Below the pieces are notes generated by a model that ran no database searches, had not been told where the DNA came from, and saw nothing but the letters and a program-made list of their open reading frames with translations. Below, piece by piece: positions 30,229-38,368 of a stretch of DNA of 64,000 bases. Numbering within the stretch: position 1 is the stretch's first letter; every line of letters starts with the position of its first letter. This stretch comes from Kitasatospora sp. GP82. Lineage in GTDB: Bacteria > Actinomycetota > Actinomycetes > Streptomycetales > Streptomycetaceae. The position numbers and the translations under genes were made by a program. The DNA is taken from positions 174,668 to 238,667 of the forward strand of contig NZ_JARZAJ010000008.1 in the NCBI RefSeq assembly GCF_029892105.1, in the 5' to 3' direction.

Positions 30229-31128
30229 ATGCTCGCTCCCGCCGTCCTGCCGACCCCGCTCCAGGTGCTCGCCGACCCGGTGGCAGCCCGGGCGGGGGTC
30301 GAGCTTCGGCTGAAGCGGGACGACCTTGCGCACCCTGCGGTGCCCGGCAACAAGTGGCGCAAGCTGGCGCCGAACCTGGACGGGGCGGTCGCCGACGGGC
30401 ACACCCGGCTGCTGACCTTCGGCGGCGCGTACTCGACGCACGTCCGGGCGGTGGCGGCGGCCGCGCAGGCGCTTGGGCTGGCCAGCACGGGGGTGATCCG
30501 GGGCGACGAACTGGCGATGGCACCGCGCAACTGGTCGCTGCGGGCGGCCGAGGCGGCCGGGATGGAGCTGGAGTTCGTCTCCCGGGCGGCGTACCGGGCG
30601 CTGGCGACAGGGGAGCACGGGGAGCTGCTGCGGCGCTGGGGGCGCTGTCTGGTGCTGCCCGAGGGCGGGTCCAACGCACTGGCCGTCCGGGGCGCGGCCG
30701 AGATCCCGGCGGAGATCCCCGGCCTCGGCGAACGGGATCTGCTCTGCTGCCCGGTCGGCACCGGCGGCACACTGGCCGGGATCGCCGCCGGGCTGCCGCC
30801 CGGTGCGAGGGCTCTCGGGGTGGCCGTGCTGCGCGGTGAGGGCTATCTGGAACGTGAAGTGACAGATCTTCAGCTTGCCGCCTATGGGCGGGAGTTCGAC
30901 AACTGGCGGATCCACCACGGCCACCACGGCGGCGGCTACGGCAGGGTTCCGGCCGAAGTCCAAACGTTCGCAGCCGAGTTCGAGCAGCGGCACGGTGTCC
31001 CGGTGGAGCGCCGTTATGTGGCCAAGACCCTGCTGGCCGTCCACGACCTGGCCGCGGCAGGGGAGTTGGCGCCCGGAACCCGGGTGACCGTGGTGGTCAC
31101 CGGGCTGCCGGATCCGGTGGCGGCGTAG
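30229..31128 (+). CDS. PLP-dependent ACC deaminase/D-cysteine desulfhydrase family
   Basis: A 299-residue fold-type II PLP enzyme. The cofactor lysine is in PGNKWRKL at about residue 42; FGGAYSTHVRAVAAAA is the substrate-binding segment (GG.YSNH type) and CPVGTGGTLAGIAAG the phosphate loop. The family either opens the ring of 1-aminocyclopropane-1-carboxylate or breaks down D-cysteine; sequence alone does not decide, but the short length and TFGGAYSTH resemble the D-cysteine desulfhydrase side. It begins 39 bases after the sortase stop and is convergent with an LCP gene. ATG at 30229 follows the family N-terminus. Confidence 0.88.
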   Translation: MLAPAVLPTPLQVLADPVAARAGVELRLKRDDLAHPAVPGNKWRKLAPNLDGAVADGHTRLLTFGGAYSTHVRAVAAAAQALGLASTGVIRGDELAMAPRNWSLRAAEAAGMELEFVSRAAYRALATGEHGELLRRWGRCLVLPEGGSNALAVRGAAEIPAEIPGLGERDLLCCPVGTGGTLAGIAAGLPPGARALGVAVLRGEGYLEREVTDLQLAAYGREFDNWRIHHGHHGGGYGRVPAEVQTFAAEFEQRHGVPVERRYVAKTLLAVHDLAAAGELAPGTRVTVVVTGLPDPVAA

Positions 31129-31192
31129 GTTCGGCCGGCGGATCCTCGACAGGTGGCCGAGCCCGCCCCAGCCCCGACCTGACAGAGCACTA

Positions 31193-32686
31193 CTAGCCGA
31201 AGGAGAGGTCGGAGCAGAGGTCGCTGTCGGCGCTGCGGGTGTTCTCGGCGATCGTGGTCGGGATGGCTGTGGGCAGCGCGCTCGGGGCGGCGGATGCGGT
31301 GTCGTCCGGTGCGTAGTCCCGGCCGAGGGTGACGGTGACACCGTCGGCGGAGGCGTCCGCCCGGAGTTCGGCGCCGGGGAAGTACTGGGCGAGCTGCTCG
31401 GCGGCGCCCTGCTGGTCGGCGGCGTAACCGATCAGGGTGGTGCGGCGGCCGGTGGCGTCGGGGCCGAGGGTGACGTTCTGGTACCCCTTCGCCCGGAGCG
31501 CGTCGGCGGCCTGCTTGCCGAGTCCGCCGGTCCGCGAGCCGTTGAGGACGGTCACCGGCAGGTCGGCCGTCGGTGCGGAGGACGGGGAGGCCGCTGGGGA
31601 GGCCGACGCGGAGGTGGCCGACGACGGGCTCGCGGCGAGCTGGCCGGTGCTGTGGCCGTCGAGGGTGTCGTCCTGCCGAAGCAGGTTCCAGAGCTGCTCG
31701 GCATCCGGATGGACCAGGGCGACCCGCTCGCCCGAGTAGCGCCAGGGCACGGTGACGAAGCTGATGTCCTTCAGCTTGATGTTCTGCAGCGACTGCGCGA
31801 AGTCGGCGAGCTTCATGGCCGTACCGAGGTCGGGGTCGACGGTCAGCGACTTGGTCGCGGCGTCGGCCAGCGGCAGCAGGGTGGCGGGGTTGAGGCCCTC
31901 GCCCTGGACTTTCTTGATGAGGGAGGAGAGGAAGGCCTGCTGGCGCTTCATCCGGCCTATGTCGGAACCGTCGCCGAAGCCGTGCCGCGCGCGGACGTAG
32001 TCCAGCGCCTGCTGCCCGGAGACGGTCTGCCGGCCCTTGGCGAGCTTTATCCCGTACGAGTCCACGTCGTTGGGGACGCACACGTCTACCCCGTGCACCG
32101 CCTCGGTCATCGCTGCGAAGCCCTTGAAGTCCACCACGACGGTGTGGTCGACGCGCAGGCCGGTGAGCGCCTCGACGGTGTTCTGGGTGCAGGCGGGGTT
32201 GCCCTGCGGGTACTCGCCGATGGTGAAGGCAGAGTTGAACATCTGGTTGGCGTGCGGGGTGGTCCACTTGCCGTTGGACAGCTTGCAGGGCGGGATGGTG
32301 ACCAGGGTGTCGCGGGGTATCGAGACCCCGACGGCGTGCCGGTGGTCGCCGTAGATGTGCAGCAGCATCGCGGTGTCGGAGTTGCCGACGCCGCCCTCGC
32401 CGCCGGCGAGGCTGTCGTTGCCGTTGTCCCGGGTGTCGGAGCCGAGGACGAGGACGTTGACGGGACGTCCGCCACCGGGTGCCGGAGCGGCGGCCGGCGG
32501 GCGGCTGGGGGCGATACCGTCGGCGTCGAAGGTGCTGATGTTGTGGTCGAGGTGCCAGTAGAACCAGGCCCCACCGCCGGCGGTGGCCAGGACGAGGACG
32601 GCGGCTGAGGCGCCGGCGGCTCTGGCGAGTCGTACCCGGAGGGGCGAGGGAGTGCCCTTCGCGGGACGGCTCTTGACGTCAGTCAT
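31193..32686 (-). CDS. LytR-CpsA-Psr (LCP) wall-polymer transferase with LytR_C domain
   Basis: A membrane-anchored phosphotransferase that attaches teichoic-acid-like polymers or glycans to peptidoglycan. The 497 residues show a short cytoplasmic tail, one helix (about 24-48), then the LCP domain with LVLGSDTRDN, DTAMLLHIYGDHRHAVGVSIPRDTLV, the Arg-rich DYVRARHGFGDGSDIGRMKRQQAF signature, and the C-terminal LytR_C domain (LPVTVLNGSRTGGLGKQAADALRAKGY) after a Ser/Ala linker. ATG 32686 is favoured; a GTG nine bases upstream (32695) is also possible. Multiple LCP copies are usual in streptomycetes. Confidence 0.93.
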   Translation of the reverse strand: MTDVKSRPAKGTPSPLRVRLARAAGASAAVLVLATAGGGAWFYWHLDHNISTFDADGIAPSRPPAAAPAPGGGRPVNVLVLGSDTRDNGNDSLAGGEGGVGNSDTAMLLHIYGDHRHAVGVSIPRDTLVTIPPCKLSNGKWTTPHANQMFNSAFTIGEYPQGNPACTQNTVEALTGLRVDHTVVVDFKGFAAMTEAVHGVDVCVPNDVDSYGIKLAKGRQTVSGQQALDYVRARHGFGDGSDIGRMKRQQAFLSSLIKKVQGEGLNPATLLPLADAATKSLTVDPDLGTAMKLADFAQSLQNIKLKDISFVTVPWRYSGERVALVHPDAEQLWNLLRQDDTLDGHSTGQLAASPSSATSASASPAASPSSAPTADLPVTVLNGSRTGGLGKQAADALRAKGYQNVTLGPDATGRRTTLIGYAADQQGAAEQLAQYFPGAELRADASADGVTVTLGRDYAPDDTASAAPSALPTAIPTTIAENTRSADSDLCSDLSFG

Positions 32687-32839
32687 GGTCAGCACTCTCT
32701 GTACGGCCGCTCGGGGGAGTCCGGCTGGCTGGTGCGGCTCTCACCAGATAGACGGTTCGGCGAGGCGTCCGGTTACACGAGTGCGCACCCTAGCAAGGGG
32801 GGTCGGCATGCGCGCGACCCCCCTGGGGGCGAGAGGGCC

Positions 32840-33340
32840 TCAGAGCTGGGTGGCCTCGGGGGCGGTGACCTCCGCGGCGGGGCCTGCCGGACCGGCGCCT
32901 TCGAGCATCCGGCGCAGCAGATCGCGCAGTTGGGCCCGCTCTTCCTCGTCGAGGGCGGCCAGTGGCTCGCGGGCGAAGTTGAGCGACTCGCGCAGCTCCT
33001 CCGAGGCGTCCTGGCCGGAGTCGGTCGCGGCCACCAGCTTCACCCGGCGGTCCTGCGGATCCGCCTGGCGGGTGACGAAGCCGCGGTTCTCCAGACGATC
33101 CACGATGCCGGTGATGTTGGATGGCTCACAGCTCAGCGTCTGGGCGATGTGGCGCATCGGCATCGGGCCGCGGCGCAGCAGGGCGAGCACCTTCGCCTGG
33201 GCGCCGGTGAGCGAGCGGGCGGCGGCGGCCTCCTCGTACTCGCGGTGGAAGAGCGCGACCAGGCTTGCCATGAGGTCCACGACCTCGCGGGTGATCGCGT
33301 CGGCGGGCGGTGGGGCGACCGGGTGCGGTTGCTTCTCCAT
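32840..33340 (-). CDS. MarR-family transcriptional regulator
   Basis: A 166-residue winged-helix regulator. The pattern LTGAQAKVLALLRRGPMPMRHIAQTLSCEPSNITGIVDRLENRGFVTRQADPQDRRVKLVAAT covers residues about 43-108 and is diagnostic. The C-terminal 40 residues add acidic helices for dimerisation. It is divergent from an NADP-dependent oxidoreductase, from which it is separated by 122 bases carrying repeats, so it most likely represses both genes and responds to a phenolic or reactive ligand. The cysteine in LSCEPSN lies in the recognition-helix region and could make it redox sensitive, which is inference. Confidence 0.93.
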   Translation of the reverse strand: MEKQPHPVAPPPADAITREVVDLMASLVALFHREYEEAAAARSLTGAQAKVLALLRRGPMPMRHIAQTLSCEPSNITGIVDRLENRGFVTRQADPQDRRVKLVAATDSGQDASEELRESLNFAREPLAALDEEERAQLRDLLRRMLEGAGPAGPAAEVTAPEATQL

Positions 33341-33360
33341 GGTTCCCAGTCTAGCTGAAC

Positions 33361-33418
33361 AGTTGACAACGTGAACCTTTCATGTCCACGATTGCTTTAT
33401 CTGGTCAACCTTTCAGGT
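33361..33418. promoter_or_regulatory. Divergent MarR/oxidoreductase control region with direct repeats
   Basis: Two near-identical 14-base direct repeats, TGAACCTTTCATGT (33372-33385) and TCAACCTTTCAGGT (33405-33418), match at 12 positions and lie 33 bases apart, three helical turns. Next to the first is the partly palindromic GTTGACAAC (33362-33370). These are the best candidates for MarR binding sites. Confidence 0.5.
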
Positions 33419-33462
33419 GGGCCGGTTCAGGCAACGGGGGCGACAGTCCTAGGGAGTGCACC

Positions 33463-34491
33463 ATGTCAGAGCAGGCAATGCCCACCACCAGCCGCGAGTG
33501 GCACCTGGTCGCCCGGCCGGAGGGCTGGCCCAAGCCCAGCGACTTCGCGCTGGTCGAGGCCGAGATCCGGCAGCCGGGTCCGGGCCAGATCCTGGTTCGC
33601 AACGCCTACCTGTCGGTCGACCCCTATATGAGGGGGCGGATGAACGACAGCCAGTCGTACGTTCCGCCGTTCCAGCTCGACCGGCCGATGACCGGTGGCG
33701 CGGTCGGCTATGTCGTGGCCTCGCAGGCCGAGGGCTTCGAGCCGGGCGATGCGGTGCTGCACGACCTCGGCTGGCGCGAGTACGCCACCCTCGACGCCAA
33801 GTACGCGATCAAGGTGGACCCCGAGCTCGCCCCGCTCTCGTACTACCTGGGCGTCCTCGGCATGCCTGGCCTGACCGCCTACGCCGGACTGCTGGAGGTC
33901 GCGAGCTTCAAGCCGGGCGACACCGTCTTCGTCTCCGGAGCGGCCGGTGCGGTCGGCTCGCTGGTCGGCCAGATCGCCAGGCTCAAGGGTGCCGCCCGGG
34001 TGATCGGCTCGGCCGGATCGGCCGAGAAGGTCGCCAAGCTGGTGGACGAGTACGGCTTCGACGCCGCCTTCAACTACAAGGAAGGTCCGGTCCGCGAGCA
34101 GCTGGCCAAGGCTGCGCCCGAGGGTATCGACGTCTACTTCGACAATGTCGGCGGTGACCACCTGGAGGCCGCGATCTACTCCCTCAAGGTGCACGGCCGG
34201 GCCACCCTCTGCGGCGCGATCTCGCAGTACAACGCCACCGGCCTCCCGGAGGGCCCGCGCAACCTCGTGCTCGCCATCGGAAAGCGGCTGCGCCTGCAGG
34301 GCATGATCGTCTCCGATCATGCCGCGCTCCAGCCGCAGTTCGTCGCCGAGGTGGCCGGCTGGCTGAAGAACGGCAACGGCCTGCGCTACGACGAGACCGT
34401 GGTGGACGGCGTGGAGAACACCGCCGAGGCCTTCCTTGGCCTGCTGCGCGGTGACAACACCGGCAAGATGGTGGTCCGGCTGGGCGCCTGA
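33463..34491 (+). CDS. NADP-dependent oxidoreductase, MDR 2-alkenal/double-bond reductase type
   Basis: A zinc-free medium-chain reductase of 342 residues that probably reduces the double bond of reactive enones or alkenals with NADPH. Evidence is the N-terminal NAYLSVDPYMRGRMND, GMPGLTAYAGLLEV near 133-147, the nucleotide motif VFVSGAAGAVGSLVGQIARLKG (about 158-179), and VYFDNVGGDHLEAA. AGGGAG precedes the ATG at 33463. It is divergent from the MarR regulator and followed by a strong terminator, so it is a single-gene unit under local control, consistent with stress detoxification. Confidence 0.93.
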   Translation: MSEQAMPTTSREWHLVARPEGWPKPSDFALVEAEIRQPGPGQILVRNAYLSVDPYMRGRMNDSQSYVPPFQLDRPMTGGAVGYVVASQAEGFEPGDAVLHDLGWREYATLDAKYAIKVDPELAPLSYYLGVLGMPGLTAYAGLLEVASFKPGDTVFVSGAAGAVGSLVGQIARLKGAARVIGSAGSAEKVAKLVDEYGFDAAFNYKEGPVREQLAKAAPEGIDVYFDNVGGDHLEAAIYSLKVHGRATLCGAISQYNATGLPEGPRNLVLAIGKRLRLQGMIVSDHAALQPQFVAEVAGWLKNGNGLRYDETVVDGVENTAEAFLGLLRGDNTGKMVVRLGA

Positions 34492-34509
34492 CGCCCCGTC
34501 GGTTCGCGG

Positions 34510-34545
34510 CGCCCCCATGGATCCCGTCCATGGGGGCGTTCTGTG
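34510..34545 (+). terminator. Rho-independent terminator after the oxidoreductase
   Basis: A perfect 11-base stem CGCCCCCATGG/CCATGGGGGCG with a seven-base loop, followed by TTCTGTGT, 18 bases after the stop. Confidence 0.88.
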
Positions 34546-34659
34546 TATGAATCCGGCCTTTTCGACGGACCGTCACCCGGGCTCGGGGCGGGGCGGCTAC
34601 GGTGGATCCGTCCTGGATGGGGCCGTTCGGGGGAGAGATCCCAAGGAGGGGTAGACCTC

Positions 34660-34839
34660 GTGGCGGATCTGGCTAGCATTGAGCGAGAGCTTGTCCGTTT
34701 TGCTCAACTTGATGACCTAATGTCGAATAAGTTGAGTGCCATGGGGGCAGGAACTGGTCAGGTGGCGGAGCAGGACCGGCGACGAGCACGAGGCAGCTGG
34801 GGAAGGCGACCCTCGTCCACAGCCTGGAGGTCCCGGTGA
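34660..34839 (+). CDS. Small low-GC ORF coupled to DUF3145
   Basis: A 59-codon frame starting with GTG at 34660, nine bases after a strong AAGGAGGG, and ending in TGA that overlaps the GTG of the DUF3145 gene by four bases (GTGA). The first 25 codons use codons rare here (ATT, CTT, TTT, CTA, AAT), giving unusually low GC, and the product begins VADLASIERELVRFAQLDD; the second half is Arg/Ser-rich. An 8-base inverted repeat, CTCAACTT (34703-34710) and AAGTTGAG (34729-34736), lies inside. It could be a regulatory upstream ORF, a real small protein or a promoter mistaken for a gene. Confidence 0.5.
   Translation: MADLASIERELVRFAQLDDLMSNKLSAMGAGTGQVAEQDRRRARGSWGRRPSSTAWRSR
34703..34736 (+). promoter_or_regulatory. 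Hairpin within the low-GC leader of DUF3145
   Basis: CTCAACTT and AAGTTGAG are perfect reverse complements 18 bases apart, in the most AT-rich stretch of this neighbourhood. Translation of the small ORF would melt it, so it could work in attenuation, or it may be an operator dyad in a promoter. Confidence 0.4.
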
Positions 34840-35330
34840 CGACACGTGGAGTCCTGTACGTCCACTCCGCGCCCCGCGCGCTGTGCCCGCACGTCGAGTG
34901 GGCGGTCGCGGGCGTGCTCGGTGTGCGGGTCAGCCTCGACTGGATCCGCCAGCCGGCCGCGCCCGGGCACTGGCGCGTCGAGTTCTCCTGGCAGGGTGAG
35001 CCCGGCACCGCGTCGAAGCTGGCATCCGCCCTGCGCGGCTGGCAGTTGCTCCGCTACGAGGTGACCAGCGAGCCCTGTGCGACCGCGGAGGGCGAGCGTT
35101 ACAGCAGCACGCCCACGCTCGGCATCTTCCATGCCGTCACCGGAATCCACGGCGACATCCTGATTCCGGAGGACCGGCTGCGGGCCGTGCTGCTGCGGGC
35201 CAAGACCGAGGGCAGCGACCTGGAGGCCGACCTGGCCCGGCTGCTCGGCAAGCCGTGGGACGACGAGCTCGAACCCTTCCGCTACGCGGGCGAGGGCGCC
35301 CCGGTCCGCTGGCTGCACCAGGTGGTCTAG
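34836..35330 (+). CDS. DUF3145 family protein
   Basis: A 164-residue protein conserved in actinobacteria and placed next to the fatty-acid synthase cluster in streptomycetes as I recall. It opens TTRGVLYVHSAPRALCPHVEWAVAGVLG and contains SLDWIRQPAAPGHWRVEFSWQG, LRYEVTSEPC and ILIPEDRLRAVLLRA. No membrane segment or signal is present. The function is not known. The GTG start overlaps the small upstream ORF by four bases. It is convergent with fabF across a shared terminator region. Confidence 0.93.
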   Translation: MTTRGVLYVHSAPRALCPHVEWAVAGVLGVRVSLDWIRQPAAPGHWRVEFSWQGEPGTASKLASALRGWQLLRYEVTSEPCATAEGERYSSTPTLGIFHAVTGIHGDILIPEDRLRAVLLRAKTEGSDLEADLARLLGKPWDDELEPFRYAGEGAPVRWLHQVV

Positions 35331-35499
35331 ACGCTGCGAGGTGCTTGCGGTGCTCTTAGGACTCCTAACGTATTGAGACTGTGGAATGACCGTGCGTCAG
35401 GTTTGTGTTCCACCCGTATCGGTGCGAGTTGGAGGTGCGGGGCGACTACTGGGGCGGTCAGGCGCAAGCCGTCGTGGGCCTGGACGGCTGGTGGAACGG

Positions 35500-35537
35500 C
35501 CAGGGGCCGCACCGGGTAATTCCGGTACGGCCCCTGG
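35500..35537. terminator. Terminator between DUF3145 and fabF
   Basis: A 16-base stem with one mismatch, CCAGGGGCCGCACCGG/CCGGTACGGCCCCTGG, around a GTAATT-type six-base loop. It is only 15 bases from the fabF stop and probably ends the fab operon; it can serve both strands. Confidence 0.75.
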
Positions 35538-35551
35538 GTGCTGATGGTGTG

Positions 35552-36817
35552 TCAGATGGTGCGGAAGGCCAGCACCACGTTGTGGCCGCCGAAGCCGAAG
35601 GAGTTGTTCAGTGCGGCGATCCGGCCCTCGGGCAGCTTGCGGGGCTCGATGCGCACGATGTCCGCGTCCACGTCGTCGTCCAGGTCGTCGACGTTGATGG
35701 TCGGCGGGGCCAGGCGGTTGTGCAGGGCGAGCACGGTGGCGACGGTCTCGATGCCGCCGGCGCCGCCCAGCAGGTGGCCGGTCATCGACTTGGTGGCCGA
35801 GACGGCGATGTGGTCGACGTGGTCGCCGAGTTCCTTGCGCAGCGCCTTGATCTCGGCGACATCGCCCTGCGGGGTCGAGGTGGCGTGCGCGTTGACGTGC
35901 ACCACCTCGGCCTTGTCGAGGTCGTTGTGCTCGAACAGGCCGGCCAGCGCCTGGGCGATACCGGCTCCGGTCGGCTCCGGCTGGGCGATGTGGTGGGCGT
36001 CCGAGGACAGGCCCTGGCCGACGGCCTCGCAGTACACGCGGGCGCCACGGGCGGCGGCGTGCTCGGCCGACTCCAGTACGACCACGCCCGCACCCTCGCC
36101 CAGCACAAAGCCGTCACGGGCCTTGTCGTACGGGCGGGAGGCGCGCTGCGGCTCGTCGTTGTTCTTGGACATCGCCATCATGTTGGCGAACGCCACGATC
36201 GGCAGCGGGTGGATCGCCGCCTCGGTGCCGCCGGCCACCACGACGTCGGCGCGGCCGCTGCGGATCATCTCGATCGCGTAGCCGATCGCCTCGGCGCCGG
36301 AGGCACAGGCGGAGACAGGGGTGTGCACACCCGCGCGGGCGCCGACCTCCAGACCGACGTTGGCCGCCGGGGAGTTGGGCATCAGCATCGGGACGGTGTG
36401 CGGGGAGACCTTGCGGACGCCCTTGTCCTTCAGGACGTCGTACTGGTCGAGCAGGGTGGTCACGCCGCCGATGCCGGAGGCGATCACGGTGCCCAGGCGC
36501 TCGGGCGCCAGCTTGGACGACTCGTCGGTGGCAGGGGTCTCGTAGCCGGCGTCGGCCCAGGCCTCGCGGGCCGCGATCAGCGCGAACTGCGCCGAGCGGT
36601 CCAGCTTGCGGGCCAGCGGGCGGGGGAGGACCTCGCCAGGCTCCACGGCGGTGCGGGCGGCGATCCGGACGGGCAGCTCGGCGGCCCACTCCTCGGTCAG
36701 CTCGACCACACCGGAACGGCCCTCGAGCAGGCCCTCCCAGAACGAGGCGGCGGTGCCGCCCAGCGGCGTGAAGGCGCCGATACCTGTGACGACCACGGTG
36801 CGATTTTCAGCGGTCAC
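35552..36817 (-). CDS. fabF: Beta-ketoacyl-ACP synthase II
   Basis: Condensing enzyme that elongates acyl-ACP with malonyl-ACP in type II fatty acid synthesis. The 421 residues carry the catalytic Cys in VSACASGAEAIGYA at 171 and the two His in VNAHATSTPQGD (311) and SMTGHLLGG (348), with the C-terminal NNSFGFGGHNVVL. GTG at 36817 is the natural start (TAENRTVVVTGIG). It is the last gene of the fabD-fabH-acpP-fabF run, separated from acpP by 157 bases. Confidence 0.97.
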   Translation of the reverse strand: MTAENRTVVVTGIGAFTPLGGTAASFWEGLLEGRSGVVELTEEWAAELPVRIAARTAVEPGEVLPRPLARKLDRSAQFALIAAREAWADAGYETPATDESSKLAPERLGTVIASGIGGVTTLLDQYDVLKDKGVRKVSPHTVPMLMPNSPAANVGLEVGARAGVHTPVSACASGAEAIGYAIEMIRSGRADVVVAGGTEAAIHPLPIVAFANMMAMSKNNDEPQRASRPYDKARDGFVLGEGAGVVVLESAEHAAARGARVYCEAVGQGLSSDAHHIAQPEPTGAGIAQALAGLFEHNDLDKAEVVHVNAHATSTPQGDVAEIKALRKELGDHVDHIAVSATKSMTGHLLGGAGGIETVATVLALHNRLAPPTINVDDLDDDVDADIVRIEPRKLPEGRIAALNNSFGFGGHNVVLAFRTI

Positions 36818-36974
36818 TGGTTTCTTCTTCTCTCACGTTGTGCGGGGGAGGGGCGGGCCGAGGGGGGTGCCACTGCGGCAGCCGGGAGGGGGAGGGGGTG
36901 GCCGGCCGGGACGCGCAGGGCGCCCCGGCCGACCGGTTCGGTCACCAGGACCGAATCAACGAGACCAGGAACGG

Positions 36975-37223
36975 TCAGGCTTCCTGGTGCTCAAGGATGT
37001 AGTTCACCGCGTCGCCGACGGTCTTGAGGTTCTTGACCTCGTCGTCCGGGATCTTCACGTCGAACTTCTCCTCGGCGGCCACAACGACCTCGACCATGGA
37101 CAGCGAGTCGACGTCCAGGTCATCGGTGAAGGACTTGTCGAGCTCGACGTCCTCGGCCGGGATACCGGCGATCTCGTTGACGATCTCAGCGAGACCTTCC
37201 AGGACCTCGTCCTTGGTAGCCAT
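36975..37223 (-). CDS. acpP: Acyl carrier protein
   Basis: The 82-residue carrier of growing acyl chains. The phosphopantetheine attachment serine is at 40 in DDLDVDSLSMVEVVVAAEEKF, and the acidic helix II pattern is intact. It sits between fabH and fabF in the standard actinobacterial order, with 113 bases to fabH. Clear GAGG-type ribosome binding site. Confidence 0.97.
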   Translation of the reverse strand: MATKDEVLEGLAEIVNEIAGIPAEDVELDKSFTDDLDVDSLSMVEVVVAAEEKFDVKIPDDEVKNLKTVGDAVNYILEHQEA

Positions 37224-37336
37224 AGTGGCTGCTCCTCTTCACTGTGGATTACCCACTGCCCGGCGGACAGTCGGCAGGTTTTCATTGCCGTGCCCACGGG
37301 TGCGGGTCACGGTGGTGCAACTGGCGGTGATGTTGC

Positions 37337-38368
37337 CTAGGGGAGAGTAACGACTGCAGCCGCGTAGACCAGACCCGCCCCGAAGCCGATGATCAGTGCG
37401 AGGTCCCCGCTCTTCGCCTCACCGGCCTCCAGCATCCGCTCCATCGCCAGGGGGATGGAGGCGGCGGAGGTGTTTCCGGTCTCGACGATGTCGCGGGCCA
37501 CCGGGACCGAGTCGGGCAGCTTGAGCGCCTTGATCATGGCATCGGTGATCCGCATGTTGGCCTGGTGCGGGATGAACGCACCGAGCTGGTCGGCGGTGAT
37601 CCCGGCGGCGTCCAGCGCCTGCTGGGCGACCTTGGCCATCTCCCACACGGCCCAGCGGAAGACCGTCTGGCCCTCCATCCGCAGCGCGGGCCACTTCACC
37701 TCGTCGCCGACACCGTTGACGGCGTCGTCCTTGGCGAAGGCGGTGTCCCACGCCTGGGTCTGCGAGATGACGTCCTTCTGCGAACCGTCCGAGCCCCAGA
37801 TGACCTTGCCGATCCCAGGGGTGTCGGACGGGCCGACCACGGCCGCGCCGGCGCCGTCACCGAAGATGAAGGCGGTCGAGCGGTCCGAGGTGTCGGTCAG
37901 GTCGCTGAGCCGCTCCACCCCGATCACCAGCACGTACTCGGCGCTGCCGCCGCGCACCATGCCGTCCGCCAGGTTCAGGCCGTAGCCGAAGCCCGCGCAG
38001 GCCGCCGAGATGTCGAAGGCCGGGGCGGTGCCGCAGCCGAGCCGCTCGGCGATGTCGGTGGCGATGGCCGGGGTCTGCTTGAGGTGCGAGACGGTGGCGA
38101 CGATCACACCGCCGATCTGGTCGGGGGAGATCCCGGCGTGGGCGATCGCCTTGCCGGCCGCCTGCACCGACATCTCGGCGACGGTCTCCTCCGGGCCGGC
38201 CCAGCGGCGCTCGGCGATACCGCTACGGGTGCGGATCCACTCGTCGGAGGAGTCGATCCACTGCAGCACCTCTTCGTTCGGGATCACCCGGACCGGGCGG
38301 TAGCCGCCCACACCGTGGATCCGTGAGTACGCGGCGCCCGTCGTGGGCCGGATCTGCGGCAGACTCAT
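37337..38368 (-). CDS. fabH: Beta-ketoacyl-ACP synthase III
   Basis: Starts each fatty acid by joining an acyl-CoA primer, branched in streptomycetes, to malonyl-ACP. In the 343 residues the catalytic Cys is at 124 in ISAACAGFGYGL, the His in AFIPHQANMRITDA and the Asn in ETGNTSAASIPLA. ATG 38368 overlaps the fabD stop by four bases (ATGA), so translation is coupled. The frame is open further upstream only because it runs through fabD out of frame. Confidence 0.97.
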   Translation of the reverse strand: MSLPQIRPTTGAAYSRIHGVGGYRPVRVIPNEEVLQWIDSSDEWIRTRSGIAERRWAGPEETVAEMSVQAAGKAIAHAGISPDQIGGVIVATVSHLKQTPAIATDIAERLGCGTAPAFDISAACAGFGYGLNLADGMVRGGSAEYVLVIGVERLSDLTDTSDRSTAFIFGDGAGAAVVGPSDTPGIGKVIWGSDGSQKDVISQTQAWDTAFAKDDAVNGVGDEVKWPALRMEGQTVFRWAVWEMAKVAQQALDAAGITADQLGAFIPHQANMRITDAMIKALKLPDSVPVARDIVETGNTSAASIPLAMERMLEAGEAKSGDLALIIGFGAGLVYAAAVVTLP

